Assembly: GCA_965220665.1 (NCBI GenBank)
Contig: CBDCQQ010000005.1
Span: 2,480,001-2,544,000, forward strand
Source of the DNA: JAJDZL01 sp965220665
Lineage (GTDB): Bacteria; Pseudomonadota; Gammaproteobacteria; Arenicellales; JAJDZL01
Direction: 5' to 3'
Length of the DNA stretch: 64,000 bases
Part shown: one piece after another, positions 35,894 to 45,232 of the stretch
Position numbering within the stretch: position 1 is the first letter of the stretch
How the letters are laid out: each line of letters opens with the position of its first letter
Notes under the pieces: model-generated
Databases searched by the model: none
What the model was told of the DNA's origin: nothing
Seen by the model: the letters and a program-made list of their open reading frames with translations, nothing else
Program-made: the position numbers and the translations under genes

Positions 35894-36449
35894 GAATGAG
35901 TGGACTCTAACCCAGATTTCGAATCTGCTAGACCAGCCGCAGTACAGATTAATTTACCTATGCGAGAAAGGTGTAATCATTCCTGACGGAAGTGATGCAA
36001 AAGGTCGAGGGAGCAGTCGTCGATTCTCAGCACGAAATTTGTTTGAATTTGTTGTGGCTCTTAAGTTGGGCGAGTTTCATATGCCAACAAAATTAACTAC
36101 AAACGTCCTTAGAGCACTTCGATCATTTGACCAGCATCTTGGAAAAAGCTATCCGATGCTGAAACTCCCTTATTCACTCAGAATTCCAAACTCACCTGAA
36201 GTGAAATTAATTTTGATCAATGGATCACGTCTGTACTTTTCGATTGGAACTAGGGGAGGAAAAACTACCTATATTGGAGATTTAGATCTGCTGAACTTCG
36301 ACAAATATACAGATTCAACAAATACTATGGATGATTTTGCTAAATCTGAAGGTCCGATTAAACGTACAAAAACTCTTCCGATGGAATCAGAAATCGCGTT
36401 ATTTGAATTAAATCTGTCTCAGATCGCAAAAAATATTCCGCTGGATTGA
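35886..36449 (+). CDS. MerR-like DNA-binding protein of the island
   Basis: A protein of about 187 aa from ATG 35886; an upstream in-frame start at 35841 would add 15 residues. The N-terminus EWTLTQISNLLDQPQYRLIY continues through LCEKGVIIPDGSDAKGRGSS and RRFSARNLFEFVVALKLGE, a MerR-type winged helix with a first wing. The rest has no known domain. Its start overlaps the stop of the recombinase tail frame by 8 bp, so in the circular form it would be translated directly after the recombinase. A directionality factor or regulator is a reasonable guess, not shown. Confidence 0.65.
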   Translation: MSKNEWTLTQISNLLDQPQYRLIYLCEKGVIIPDGSDAKGRGSSRRFSARNLFEFVVALKLGEFHMPTKLTTNVLRALRSFDQHLGKSYPMLKLPYSLRIPNSPEVKLILINGSRLYFSIGTRGGKTTYIGDLDLLNFDKYTDSTNTMDDFAKSEGPIKRTKTLPMESEIALFELNLSQIAKNIPLD

Positions 36450-36917
36450 ATGTAGAAAACCACCTTCAACGAAAATGATAATCCCCCTACTACTGAAACA
36501 ATTCGAATGAACCCTTTGTTCCTTAATAACTGCCAACTCGCACATTGGCGAGGACACCATCATCGAAGAAACAAATTGCGTGATTGGTGAATCGAGAAAA
36601 TCGGGTTGTTGATAATATTGTTTCTACAAAGCCCGCAACACGGTCGGAACCCGTATTAATTTCACAGTAAAAACTAAATGAGATTGATGCCTGACGCAGA
36701 GGTAGTTATAACTGTAGTGGTATTGATCCTCGATACAAAGTTTTTGTCCGTTCTGTCAGTCGGTAAATTCACTGGTGGTATTCTCAGAATGCCCCCATTT
36801 AGAAGATAAAAACACAGCAAAAAGAATGTATAGAGCGTCAAACTCATTTTGTTTCTTAGAAGAAAGATTCCAAATCACCACGCGTGGCGATATTAACAAA
36901 CACTAGGAGGGGAATAG
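36450..36917. other. AT-rich island DNA without recognised genes
   Basis: I saw no coding sequence, RNA gene or clear repeat here. It separates the MerR-like gene from a truncated small gene with a strong ribosome site. Confidence 0.4.
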
Positions 36918-37022
36918 ATGCCTACTGTTAGGAACCCGCGTGCGTTCCCATCATCTTGGATAAATCCAGAAGATCCAGATGTAATCCTTGTTAATGACGG
37001 GATGTCGCTTCGACGGTGCTGA
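36918..37022 (+). pseudogene. 5' fragment of a gene broken by the left direct repeat
   Basis: A consensus ribosome site AGGAGG (36905-36910) precedes ATG 36918 by 7 nt. The frame gives only 34 codons, MPTVRNPRAFPSSWINPEDP and then DVILVNDGMSLRRC, before a TGA. The frame stops just where homology to the right direct repeat begins (about 37008). It is read as the start of a larger gene cut by insertion of that sequence. Confidence 0.45.
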
Positions 37023-37129
37023 CAACACCCGTCGAACCGGTCGCTTGGCACGCAAATGCTGTTTCAGGCTAATAGCGGTCGCGCCGTCTTCAGCAGTGCA
37101 GGAGCGCTTCACATCAGTGTAATCGGCCA
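37008..37129. repeat. Direct repeat left of the R-M operon
   Basis: The 90 bp at 37040-37129 match 45322-45411 in the same orientation at 78 of 90 positions by hand count, with weaker similarity back to about 37008. On the minus strand both copies encode related peptides. This one reads LADYTDVKRSCTAEDGATAI, then SLKQHLRAKRP, so the copies look like remnants of one protein-coding element. Confidence 0.75.
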
Positions 37130-37154
37130 GACGTTAGGAGATGTTAGGTCTTTA

Positions 37155-37186
37155 TTCTTGTTGACTTACTGAGACAATATAATTGT
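37155..37186 (+). promoter_or_regulatory. Candidate hsd operon promoter with operator-like inverted repeat
   Basis: TTCTTG (37155-37160), 17 bp, then consensus TATAAT (37178-37183). The arms GACAAT and ATTGTC (37173-37187, 3-nt spacer) straddle the -10 box, a good place for a repressor. The distance to hsdM is about 175 bp. Confidence 0.4.
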
Positions 37187-37361
37187 CCAGTGAGCTTCAC
37201 CGATGGCGGAGATCAAATCGACGGCCCCTGACTGTTCGCGTTCATCGAGAAGTTAAGAAGGGACTGCGGAGCAGCCGCTGAGCAGGCGAGCGTATCGCGG
37301 AGACGGGCAATGGAACCAAAGACGGGCAAGCCGGTCGAGAAGTTATCATACGGAAAAGACC

Positions 37362-38921
37362 ATGAGCGCAAACAGCAACCAACTCGAAAACCGTCTCTGG
37401 GACGCTGCCGACGAGCTGCGGGCCAACTCCAAACTGAAGGCGTCGGAATACTCCATCCCGGTGCTGGGGATAATCTTCCTGCGTTATGCAGACGTTAAGT
37501 TCTCAGAGGCCGAGAAGCAGATTGGTGAACAGGGCGGCGGTCGCCGCCGCAGCACCGGAGACAAGGAGCGATATCAGGCTATGGGTGTGCTCTACCTGCC
37601 CGAAGCGGCGCGATTTGGCAACCTGCTCAAGCTACCCGAGGGGGAGAAAATCGGCGGAGCGATCAACGGTGCCATGCGGGCCATCGAGCAAGAGAATCCC
37701 GACCTCAAGGACGTGCTGCCCAAGACCTACAACCGGCTGGAGAACGCCACCCTGGTGGAACTGCTCAAGCTGATGGGTTCAATCCCCATGGACATCGAGG
37801 GCGACGCTTTCGGCAAGATCTACGAGTACTTCCTCGGCAAGTTCGCCATGACTGAGGGGCAGAAGGGCGGCGAGTTCTACACACCCACCAGCATCGTCAA
37901 GCTGATCGTCGAGATCATCGAACCTTTCCACGGGCGCATCTTCGACCCGGCCTGCGGATCCGGTGGTATGTTCGTGCAATCCGCCCGCTTCGTGCAGGAG
38001 CACAAGAAGAATACTGCTGCCAAGATCAGCGTTTACGGGCAGGAGCGGGTTGCCGAGACGGTGCGTCTGGGCAAAATGAACCTCGCGGTGCATGGCCTCG
38101 CCGGGGACATTCGCCAAGGCAATACTTATTACGAAGACCTGCACAATTGCCTTGGCAAGTTCGATTTCGTTATGGCCAATCCGCCTTTCAACGTGGACCG
38201 GGTGGACAAGGAGCGCCTCAAAGATGACTCGCGCTTCCCCTTCGGTATGCCCCGTACGGACAACGCCAACTACCTGTGGATTCAGAACTTCTACAGCGCC
38301 CTGGGCGCTAACGGTCGGGCCGGGTTCGTCATGGCCAACTCAGCCTCCGATGCCCGCGCATCGGAGCTGGAGATCCGAAAACGACTCATCAAATCCAAGG
38401 CGGTCGATGTAATTGTAGCTGTTGGCTCCAACTTTTTCTACACCGTCACGCTGCCCTGTACTCTCTGGTTCCTAAACCGGGGCAAGCGCGATACCGGGCG
38501 TGAGGATACCGTGCTGTTCATCGATGCTCGTCGCATCTACCGACAGATTAATCGTGCCCACCGTGACTTTGAGCACTGGCAGATCGAGTTTCTTGCCAAC
38601 ATTGTGCGGCTCTACCGGGGCGAGGACACGGAGAATCGCCATGACAGCGCCGGGATGCTGGGTGAGAAGTTTCCGGTGCGTGGCTATCAGGACGTGCCCG
38701 GCTTGTGCAAGGTGGCAAGAATTGAGGAGATCGAGACTCAGGGCTGGAGTCTCAATCCGGGGCGTTATGTGGGAGTGGCGGCGCGAGAGGAGCAGGACTT
38801 TGATTTCTTCGAGCGTTTGGAAGAGTTGAACGAGGAACTGGAGGTGCTAAATAGCGAGGCGCGGGAGTTGGAGAATCGGATTGCTGAGAATGTTGTTGTA
38901 CTTTTGAAAGGCGGAAAATGA
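37362..38921 (+). CDS. hsdM: Type I restriction-modification methyltransferase subunit HsdM
   Basis: A 519-aa N6-adenine methyltransferase subunit. The N-terminal helical domain (RLWDAADELRANSKLKASEY) is followed by the SAM site IFDPACGSGGMFVQS near residue 200 and the catalytic NPPF in FDFVMANPPFNVD. Together with HsdS it methylates the recognition site; with HsdR it forms the restriction complex. It overlaps hsdS by 4 bp. The gene is clearly more G+C-rich than the island edges. Confidence 0.96.
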   Translation: MSANSNQLENRLWDAADELRANSKLKASEYSIPVLGIIFLRYADVKFSEAEKQIGEQGGGRRRSTGDKERYQAMGVLYLPEAARFGNLLKLPEGEKIGGAINGAMRAIEQENPDLKDVLPKTYNRLENATLVELLKLMGSIPMDIEGDAFGKIYEYFLGKFAMTEGQKGGEFYTPTSIVKLIVEIIEPFHGRIFDPACGSGGMFVQSARFVQEHKKNTAAKISVYGQERVAETVRLGKMNLAVHGLAGDIRQGNTYYEDLHNCLGKFDFVMANPPFNVDRVDKERLKDDSRFPFGMPRTDNANYLWIQNFYSALGANGRAGFVMANSASDARASELEIRKRLIKSKAVDVIVAVGSNFFYTVTLPCTLWFLNRGKRDTGREDTVLFIDARRIYRQINRAHRDFEHWQIEFLANIVRLYRGEDTENRHDSAGMLGEKFPVRGYQDVPGLCKVARIEEIETQGWSLNPGRYVGVAAREEQDFDFFERLEELNEELEVLNSEARELENRIAENVVVLLKGGK

Positions 38922-40168
38922 GGCTAGGTGACGTAATCCAAGTTAATCCAGAATCTATCCGTGCAGGTTATCCTCATGAGGAAATCGAATATATCGACAT
39001 TTCTTCTGTTGGTAATGGAACACGAGAAGGGACAAAAAGTATAGCATTGGATGGGGCGCCCAGTAGGGCGAAGCGGATTGTAAGAAACGCTGATACTCTG
39101 CTGGCCACTGTTCGACCAAATTTGCGTTCCTTCCTGTACGTCAAACAACCAAGTGCGAATACTGTTGCGTCGACTGGATTTGCCGTCTTGCGTGCTACCG
39201 AAGCCATTGATGCAAGATTTCTTTACTACACTGTAACCAATCAGCCATTTACGGATTATCTCACTGCTAATGCGAAGGGTGCCGCGTATCCAGCGGTTGA
39301 TACTGACACTATTGAACGAGTGGAAATCTATCTTCCGGATTTATCTGCCCAAAAAAGAATCTCTACCATCCTCTCGGCCTACGACGACCTTATCGAGAAC
39401 AACCTGCAGCGCATCAAGATACTGGAGGAGATCGCCCAGAACCTCTACCGCGAGTGGTTCGTCAAGTTCCGCTTCCCTGGCCATGAGCACGTGCGCATGG
39501 TCGATTCCCCGCTGGGGAAGATTCCGGAGGGGTGGGAAGCAACCATACTAGGCCAGCATCTTGCAAATTTGGAAAGCGGAAAAAGACCGAGAGGTGGTGT
39601 AGGAGATTTAGCTAGTGGCGTCGCTAGTGTGGGTGCTGAAAATGTTGTCAGCATTGGTGTTCACAACTACCAAAATGAAAAGTTCGTATCGAGTGAATTT
39701 TTTATAAGTCTAAGAAGGGGTATCGTGAAGGATAAAGATGTGGCGCTCTATAAGGACGGAGCTTACATCGGGCGTGCCACATATTTCCGGGATGGATTTC
39801 CGCATACCGATTTTTGTGTGAATGAGCATGTATTTCTATTGCGTTCTACAGGTGATCAACTTAGTCAGAATGCTCTTTATCTTTGGCTGAAGGAGAGATC
39901 CACAATTTCAGCGATACGAGCAACGAATGCGAATGCCGCTCAACCAGGCATAAATCAGAAAGGGGTGAAAGGATTGGAGATTGTCACGCCTTCCAGGGAG
40001 ATTGTTTCACAGTTTGATGAGATAATTGACCCATACCTCGCCCTGATTATCAGTCTGGCGAAACGAAACAACGTACTCCGCCAAACCCGCGACCTCCTCC
40101 TCCCCAAACTCATCTCCGGCGAGTTGGATGTCTCGGGACTGAACATCGACATCAGAGAGGCGGTATGA
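38918..40168 (+). CDS. hsdS: Type I restriction-modification specificity subunit HsdS
   Basis: A 416-aa specificity subunit with two target-recognition domains (about residues 1-145 and 205-370), each recognising one half of the site. Conserved spacer helices follow them: AQKRISTILSAYDDLIENNL with LEEIAQNLYREWFVKFRFPG, and NVLRQTRDLLLPKLISGELD. The two recognition domains are AT-rich while the spacers are G+C-rich like hsdM, a mosaic that suggests domain exchange. The recognised sequence cannot be predicted by eye. Confidence 0.95.
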   Translation: MRLGDVIQVNPESIRAGYPHEEIEYIDISSVGNGTREGTKSIALDGAPSRAKRIVRNADTLLATVRPNLRSFLYVKQPSANTVASTGFAVLRATEAIDARFLYYTVTNQPFTDYLTANAKGAAYPAVDTDTIERVEIYLPDLSAQKRISTILSAYDDLIENNLQRIKILEEIAQNLYREWFVKFRFPGHEHVRMVDSPLGKIPEGWEATILGQHLANLESGKRPRGGVGDLASGVASVGAENVVSIGVHNYQNEKFVSSEFFISLRRGIVKDKDVALYKDGAYIGRATYFRDGFPHTDFCVNEHVFLLRSTGDQLSQNALYLWLKERSTISAIRATNANAAQPGINQKGVKGLEIVTPSREIVSQFDEIIDPYLALIISLAKRNNVLRQTRDLLLPKLISGELDVSGLNIDIREAV

Positions 40169-41319
40169 GTACTCGGGTTCCGGTCAATCCCGATCTGCTC
40201 CACTGGGCACTGGAACGCGCCGGTGTAAGCGCTGATGCGCTCGCGGAAAAGTTTCCGAAACTGAACGACTGGCTAGGGGGCACACTTGCGCCCACCCTGA
40301 AGCAACTGGAAGCCTTTGCCAACACTACCCATACCGCTATCGGACTGCTGTTTCTGCCGCAGCCACCCGAAGAGACGTTGCCGATTCCAGACTTTCGCAC
40401 GCTGCCCGAGGCGCGGTTATCCCGCCTGAGCGCCGATCTTTTGGATATCATCTACCTCTGCCAGCAGCGCCAAGCCTGGTACCGGGACTACCAACGCCTG
40501 CATGGCGTGGAGGCGGTTACTTTTTTTCGTTCCGCCTCGGTGGCGGACAAGGTGCCTAGGATAGCAGCCGAGATCGCCCAAACCATTGGTTTCGATCTTG
40601 CTGAGCGGCGGCGGTCGCCGACTTGGCGCGACGCTTTGCGTCGCTTCATCTCTCAAGTCGAACAGGCCGGGATATTGGTTATGGTGAGCGGCGTGGTGGG
40701 CAGTAATACCCATCGCTCCTTGAATGTGGAGGAGTTTCGAGGTTTTGCTTTGGCTGATCCACTTGCACCGCTGATCTTTATCAACGGCAAGGATTCCAAG
40801 GCGGCGCAGATGTTTACCCTAGCTCATGAGCTGGCCCATTTGTGGCTGGGAGAGAGTGGCGTATCCGACACCCAGGCTGTGACTCAGCCGGATAAGCAAA
40901 TCGAGCGCTGGTGCAACGCGGTGGCGGCTGAATTGCTGGTTCCGCTTGAACAATTGCGTCCGGTTTACGATCCAGAAAATGCGCTGTATGAAGAGATGCA
41001 ACGCCTTGCCAGCCGATTCAAGGTCAGCACGCTGGTCATCGTCCGCCGTTTGTTCGATTTGGGGGTGTTTGACCAAGAGACGCTTCGGGCAACCTATCGC
41101 ACGGAGCTTGAGCGCGTGAAGGCGCTGTCTGTCCGGGACAGCAGTGGCGGTGATTTCTACAACACGCTATCCGCCAGAGCCGGAAAGCGGTTTGAAAAAG
41201 CACTTGTAGCCAGCACGCTGGAGGGGCAAACCCAGTTTACCGAAGCGTTCAGGATGCTGGGCATCAAGAAAACGGCCACCTTCTATGAGGAGGCTCGGCG
41301 GTTGGGACTGCACGGATGA
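40165..41319 (+). CDS. ImmA/IrrE-family metallopeptidase with N-terminal HTH-like region
   Basis: A 384-aa protein. The N-terminal 60 residues resemble a XRE-like antitoxin region (LLHWALERAGVSADALAEKF). The zinc protease motif HExxH is seen as FTLAHELAHLWLGESG near residue 225. This architecture is common in antitoxin or regulatory proteases. It overlaps hsdS and the following PIN gene by 4 bp each, so all are translated as one unit. With DUF4411 it forms a probable toxin-antitoxin pair; that role is inferred. Confidence 0.82.
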   Translation: MSTRVPVNPDLLHWALERAGVSADALAEKFPKLNDWLGGTLAPTLKQLEAFANTTHTAIGLLFLPQPPEETLPIPDFRTLPEARLSRLSADLLDIIYLCQQRQAWYRDYQRLHGVEAVTFFRSASVADKVPRIAAEIAQTIGFDLAERRRSPTWRDALRRFISQVEQAGILVMVSGVVGSNTHRSLNVEEFRGFALADPLAPLIFINGKDSKAAQMFTLAHELAHLWLGESGVSDTQAVTQPDKQIERWCNAVAAELLVPLEQLRPVYDPENALYEEMQRLASRFKVSTLVIVRRLFDLGVFDQETLRATYRTELERVKALSVRDSSGGDFYNTLSARAGKRFEKALVASTLEGQTQFTEAFRMLGIKKTATFYEEARRLGLHG

Positions 41320-41810
41320 AATATTTGCTGGATGCCAATGTCTTTATGGCGGCGAACAATCTTCACTACGGTCTGGATTTCTGTCCCGCGTTCTGGGACT
41401 GGCTGATCGTGGGCAATGCGCAGCGGAAGGTTTTCAGTATCGAAAAAGTCGGAGATGAAATCTCGGCTGGTGACGATAATTTGACCGGATGGGCTGAGGG
41501 ACACGGCAAAAATCTGTTTCTCAAACCAGATTCGGAAGCCCTGAATGGAATGACTCAAGTCAGTCAGTGGGTGATGGAAAATGGCTACACCCCCGCGGCA
41601 GTGAACAACTTCTTGCAAGTGGCGGACTACTGGCTGGTATCCCATGCGCTGGCGCACGGTTTGGTGGTGGTCACCCACGAGAAACCCGCGGATACGCCCA
41701 ACAAGGTAAAAATCCCCAATGTTTGTGTCGGGCTGGGCGTAAAGGTGATGACGCCATTCGAAATGCTGCGCCATGAGCGGGCGCGTTTTGTCTTGGCGTC
41801 CGCGGCGTGA
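41316..41810 (+). CDS. DUF4411 PIN-like protein
   Basis: A 164-aa protein of the DUF4411 family, related to PIN nucleases. The N-terminal MKYLLDANVFMAANN carries the first Asp, and later acidic residues lie in QVADYWLVSHALAHGLVVVT and its following HE. It is coupled by a 4-bp overlap to the ImmA/IrrE gene and lies 26 bp before hsdR. It is the likely toxin of the pair; alternatively it serves the restriction system. Confidence 0.8.
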   Translation: MKYLLDANVFMAANNLHYGLDFCPAFWDWLIVGNAQRKVFSIEKVGDEISAGDDNLTGWAEGHGKNLFLKPDSEALNGMTQVSQWVMENGYTPAAVNNFLQVADYWLVSHALAHGLVVVTHEKPADTPNKVKIPNVCVGLGVKVMTPFEMLRHERARFVLASAA

Positions 41811-41836
41811 TAAACCGGAGATAGAAGGGGAAACAG

Positions 41837-44800
41837 ATGTCCGACTACTCCGAAGGCGCACTGGTCGAGAAACCCGCCATTAAGTTGTTCGCGGCGATGG
41901 AATGGGAAACGGTCAACGGCTTCCATGAATTCGCTCAGGCGGGCAACAGCCCTTTGGGACGGGAAGCGAAATCCGAAGTAGTGTTGGGAGGACGGTTGCG
42001 GCCGGCACTGGAGAGGCTGAATCCCGATCTACCAGCGATAGCATACGACCAAGCCATTGAGGAGTTGATCCGTGACCGTAGCGCAATGGCCCCGGCGCAA
42101 GCCAACCGCGATGTCTATTTGTTGCTGAAGAACGGCGTGCAGGTGAAGATTCCCGCCTCTGACGGCGAGGGCGAGACTGTGGAGTCGGTCAGGCTTATCG
42201 ACTGGAAGACACCCGCCAGCAACGATTTTCTACTGGTCAGCCAGTTCTGGGTAACCGGGGAGATGGGCTCCAAGCGGGCCGACTTGGTGGGCTTCGTCAA
42301 CGGAATTCCGCTGGTGTTCATTGAGCTGAAGGCGACCCATGCTCGGCTGGAGACAGCCTACACCGACAACCTTGGCGACTACAAGAACACGATTCCGCAA
42401 CTCTTTTGGTACAACGCTCTCATCGTGCTTTCCAATGGCAGCCGTAGCCGTATCGGCAGTATGACAGCAAGCTGGGAGCACTTCGCCGAGTGGAAGAAGA
42501 TCAATAGCGAGGGCGAAGAAGGGATAGTTTCGCTGGAAACCATGATCCAAGGCACCTGCGACAAGGCACGGCTGCTGGATTTGGTGGAGAACTTCACCCT
42601 GTTCATGGAGGTACAGGGAGGGTTAATCAAAATGCTGGGTAAGAACCACCAGTACCTGGGGGTGAATAACGCAATCGAGGCGCTACGGGGTATCGAGAAG
42701 CGCGCTGGCAGGCTGGGTGTGTTCTGGCATACCCAAGGAAGCGGCAAGAGCGTGTCGATGATCTGTTTCGCGCAGAAGGTATTGCGCAAGATTCCCGGCA
42801 ACTGGACCTTCGTCATCATCACCGACCGTCAGGAGCTGGATCACCAGATTTACAAGTACTTCGCGGCGAGCGGGGCAGTGACCGAGCAAGAGGCGCAAGC
42901 CACTTCAAGCCACCATCTGCGACAGCTTTTGACGGAAAATCACCGCTACGTCTTCACCCTGATTCACAAGTTTCGGACTGAACCGGGCGAGGAGCATCCA
43001 GTGTTGTCGGAGCGCTCCGACATTATCGTAATCACCGACGAAGCGCATCGCAGCCAGTACGATACCTTGGCGCTGAACATGCGTACTGCCTTGCCCAATG
43101 CTTCCTTCATCGCCTTCACCGGCACGCCACTGATCATCGGCGAAGAGAAGACGCGGGAGGTCTTCGGTGACTACGTGAGCGTGTACGACTTTCGCCAGTC
43201 GGTGGAGGACGGTGCGACCGTTCCGCTCTACTACGAAAATCGCATACCAGAGTTGCAGCTTACTAATGAGAATCTCAACGAGGATATGGAGCGCCTGCTG
43301 GAAGAGGTGGAGCTGGACGAGGGTCAGGAGAAAAAGCTGGAGCGGGAGTTCGCCCGCCAGTATCACCTGATCACGCGGGAGGAGCGGCTGGAAACCATTG
43401 CCAAGGACCTGATGCACCATTTTACCGGGCGTGGATTCCTAGGCAAGGCGATGGTGATTAGCATCGATAAGGCCACGGCGGTTCGCATGTACGACAAGGT
43501 GCAGGCGCACTGGACTGCGGAGATGTCGCGTCTAAAGGACGAGATGGCCAAGGCAATTGGCGACGAGAAGCGTCAAGTCATCAAGGAACGGCTCCAGTTC
43601 ATGGAATCCACCGATATGGCGGTGGTAGTTTCCCCTTCGCAGAACGAGATCGGAGAGATAAAAGCCAAGGGACTAGATATTGTGCCTCACCGCAAACGCA
43701 TGGTCAGCGAAGATCTAGAGAACAAGTTTAAAGACCCGAACGATCCCTTCCGCATTGTTTTCGTCTGCGCTATGTGGCTAACCGGTTTTGATGCGCCTTC
43801 CTGCTCCACGCTCTACATCGACAAACCAATGCGCAACCATACCTTGATGCAGTCCATCGCTAGGGCCAATCGAGTGTTCAAGCAAAAGGTCAACGGTCTC
43901 ATCGTCGATTACGTCGGGGTGTTCCGCAACCTTGAAAAGGCACTGGCGATTTATGGGGCCGAGAGAGGTGCTGGTGGCGATTCTCCGGTCCAAGACAAGT
44001 CGGTGCTTGTTGCCTTGTTACGACAGTCGATTGCCGAGATGGAGAAGTTCTGCGCAGGAATGGGCGTTGATCTGGATGCCATAGAGGCAACCAGCGACTT
44101 CGAGAAGATCAAGCTGCTGGACGATGCGGTGGAGGCTCTGATTGTAAATGACGACAGCAAAAAACGGTACTTGGCGCTCACCGCGACGATCTGGAGGCTC
44201 TACAAGGCCATACTGCCAGACAGCGGGGGCATGGCGTTCGCTGCGCGGTGCCTGCTGTTTGACGTGCTGACGAAGAAGATCCGGGCACTTACTCCCCCGG
44301 CAGACATCTCCGAGGTAATGAGCCAAGTGGAGGAACTGCTGGATGTATCCATCGACGCCGAGGGATATGTTATCCGGGAAACGTCAGCAGCCTATGGAGT
44401 GATGGGTGATGCTGAGGAGCACTTGATCGATCTGGCACAGATCGATTTTGAGGCTTTGAAGGAGCGATTCACCAAAGGCAAGAAGCGCACGGAGGCGGAA
44501 AAACTCAAGGGTCAGGTGCACGGCAAATTGAAGCGGTTGCTGCGTCTCAACCACACCCGCATGGATTATCTGGAGCGGTTCCAGAAGATGATCGACGAAT
44601 ATAACGCCGGGAGTCTGAATATCGACGAGTTTTTTCAGCGGCTGCTGGATTTCGCTGAAAGTCTGAATGATGAGGAGAAGCGAAGTGTCGCGGAGCAACT
44701 ATCGGAAGAAGAGCTGGCGTTGTTCGACATCCTGACCAAGCCTCGACTTGACCTTTCCGACAAAGAGACCAAGCAGGTAAAGAAAGCGGCAAAGCATCTG

Positions 44801-45016
44801 TTGGAGGTGTTGAAGCGTGAAAAGCTGGTTTTGGACTGGCGCAAGTTCCAGCAGCCCCGTGCTGCCGTGAGAATCAGCATCGAGGATGTGCTGGACGAGG
44901 CTTTGCCAGAGAGTTTCTCACAGGAGTTGTTTCAGCAAAAGGTCGAAACCGTGTATCAGCACGTTTTCGATTCCTACTATGGCGGTGGACGGGGAGTGTA
45001 TGCGACTGCAGCTTGA
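41837..45016 (+). CDS. hsdR: Type I restriction endonuclease subunit HsdR
   Basis: A 1059-aa motor and nuclease subunit. The N-terminal PD-(D/E)xK nuclease shows KRADLVGFVNGIPLVFIELK. The helicase follows, with Walker A HTQGSGKSVSM near residue 300, DEAH box ITDEAHRSQYD, motif III FIAFTGTPL and motif VI LMQSIARANRVF. The C-terminal region is helical and binds the HsdM2S core. GGGGAA lies 8 nt before the ATG. The open frame is complete, so restriction activity is plausible. Confidence 0.96.
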   Translation: MSDYSEGALVEKPAIKLFAAMEWETVNGFHEFAQAGNSPLGREAKSEVVLGGRLRPALERLNPDLPAIAYDQAIEELIRDRSAMAPAQANRDVYLLLKNGVQVKIPASDGEGETVESVRLIDWKTPASNDFLLVSQFWVTGEMGSKRADLVGFVNGIPLVFIELKATHARLETAYTDNLGDYKNTIPQLFWYNALIVLSNGSRSRIGSMTASWEHFAEWKKINSEGEEGIVSLETMIQGTCDKARLLDLVENFTLFMEVQGGLIKMLGKNHQYLGVNNAIEALRGIEKRAGRLGVFWHTQGSGKSVSMICFAQKVLRKIPGNWTFVIITDRQELDHQIYKYFAASGAVTEQEAQATSSHHLRQLLTENHRYVFTLIHKFRTEPGEEHPVLSERSDIIVITDEAHRSQYDTLALNMRTALPNASFIAFTGTPLIIGEEKTREVFGDYVSVYDFRQSVEDGATVPLYYENRIPELQLTNENLNEDMERLLEEVELDEGQEKKLEREFARQYHLITREERLETIAKDLMHHFTGRGFLGKAMVISIDKATAVRMYDKVQAHWTAEMSRLKDEMAKAIGDEKRQVIKERLQFMESTDMAVVVSPSQNEIGEIKAKGLDIVPHRKRMVSEDLENKFKDPNDPFRIVFVCAMWLTGFDAPSCSTLYIDKPMRNHTLMQSIARANRVFKQKVNGLIVDYVGVFRNLEKALAIYGAERGAGGDSPVQDKSVLVALLRQSIAEMEKFCAGMGVDLDAIEATSDFEKIKLLDDAVEALIVNDDSKKRYLALTATIWRLYKAILPDSGGMAFAARCLLFDVLTKKIRALTPPADISEVMSQVEELLDVSIDAEGYVIRETSAAYGVMGDAEEHLIDLAQIDFEALKERFTKGKKRTEAEKLKGQVHGKLKRLLRLNHTRMDYLERFQKMIDEYNAGSLNIDEFFQRLLDFAESLNDEEKRSVAEQLSEEELALFDILTKPRLDLSDKETKQVKKAAKHLLEVLKREKLVLDWRKFQQPRAAVRISIEDVLDEALPESFSQELFQQKVETVYQHVFDSYYGGGRGVYATAA

Positions 45017-45232
45017 TGTTATTTCCCCTCCGTCGTAGCTGCCTACTTGGGCAGGTAATGACGATGAGTGAAATGCAAGAAGGAAAAGCATGAGGAACCT
45101 GTTCATAAACTACCGAATTATGGCGAAGGTCTTCAAGCTTTGGCAATGCTGATAAATTGAAGCATGTAACTGAAGGGAATAAACTTGACTAAACCAGTGG
45201 AATATTTTCCCCAAATTTATCCATTCTTGGAA

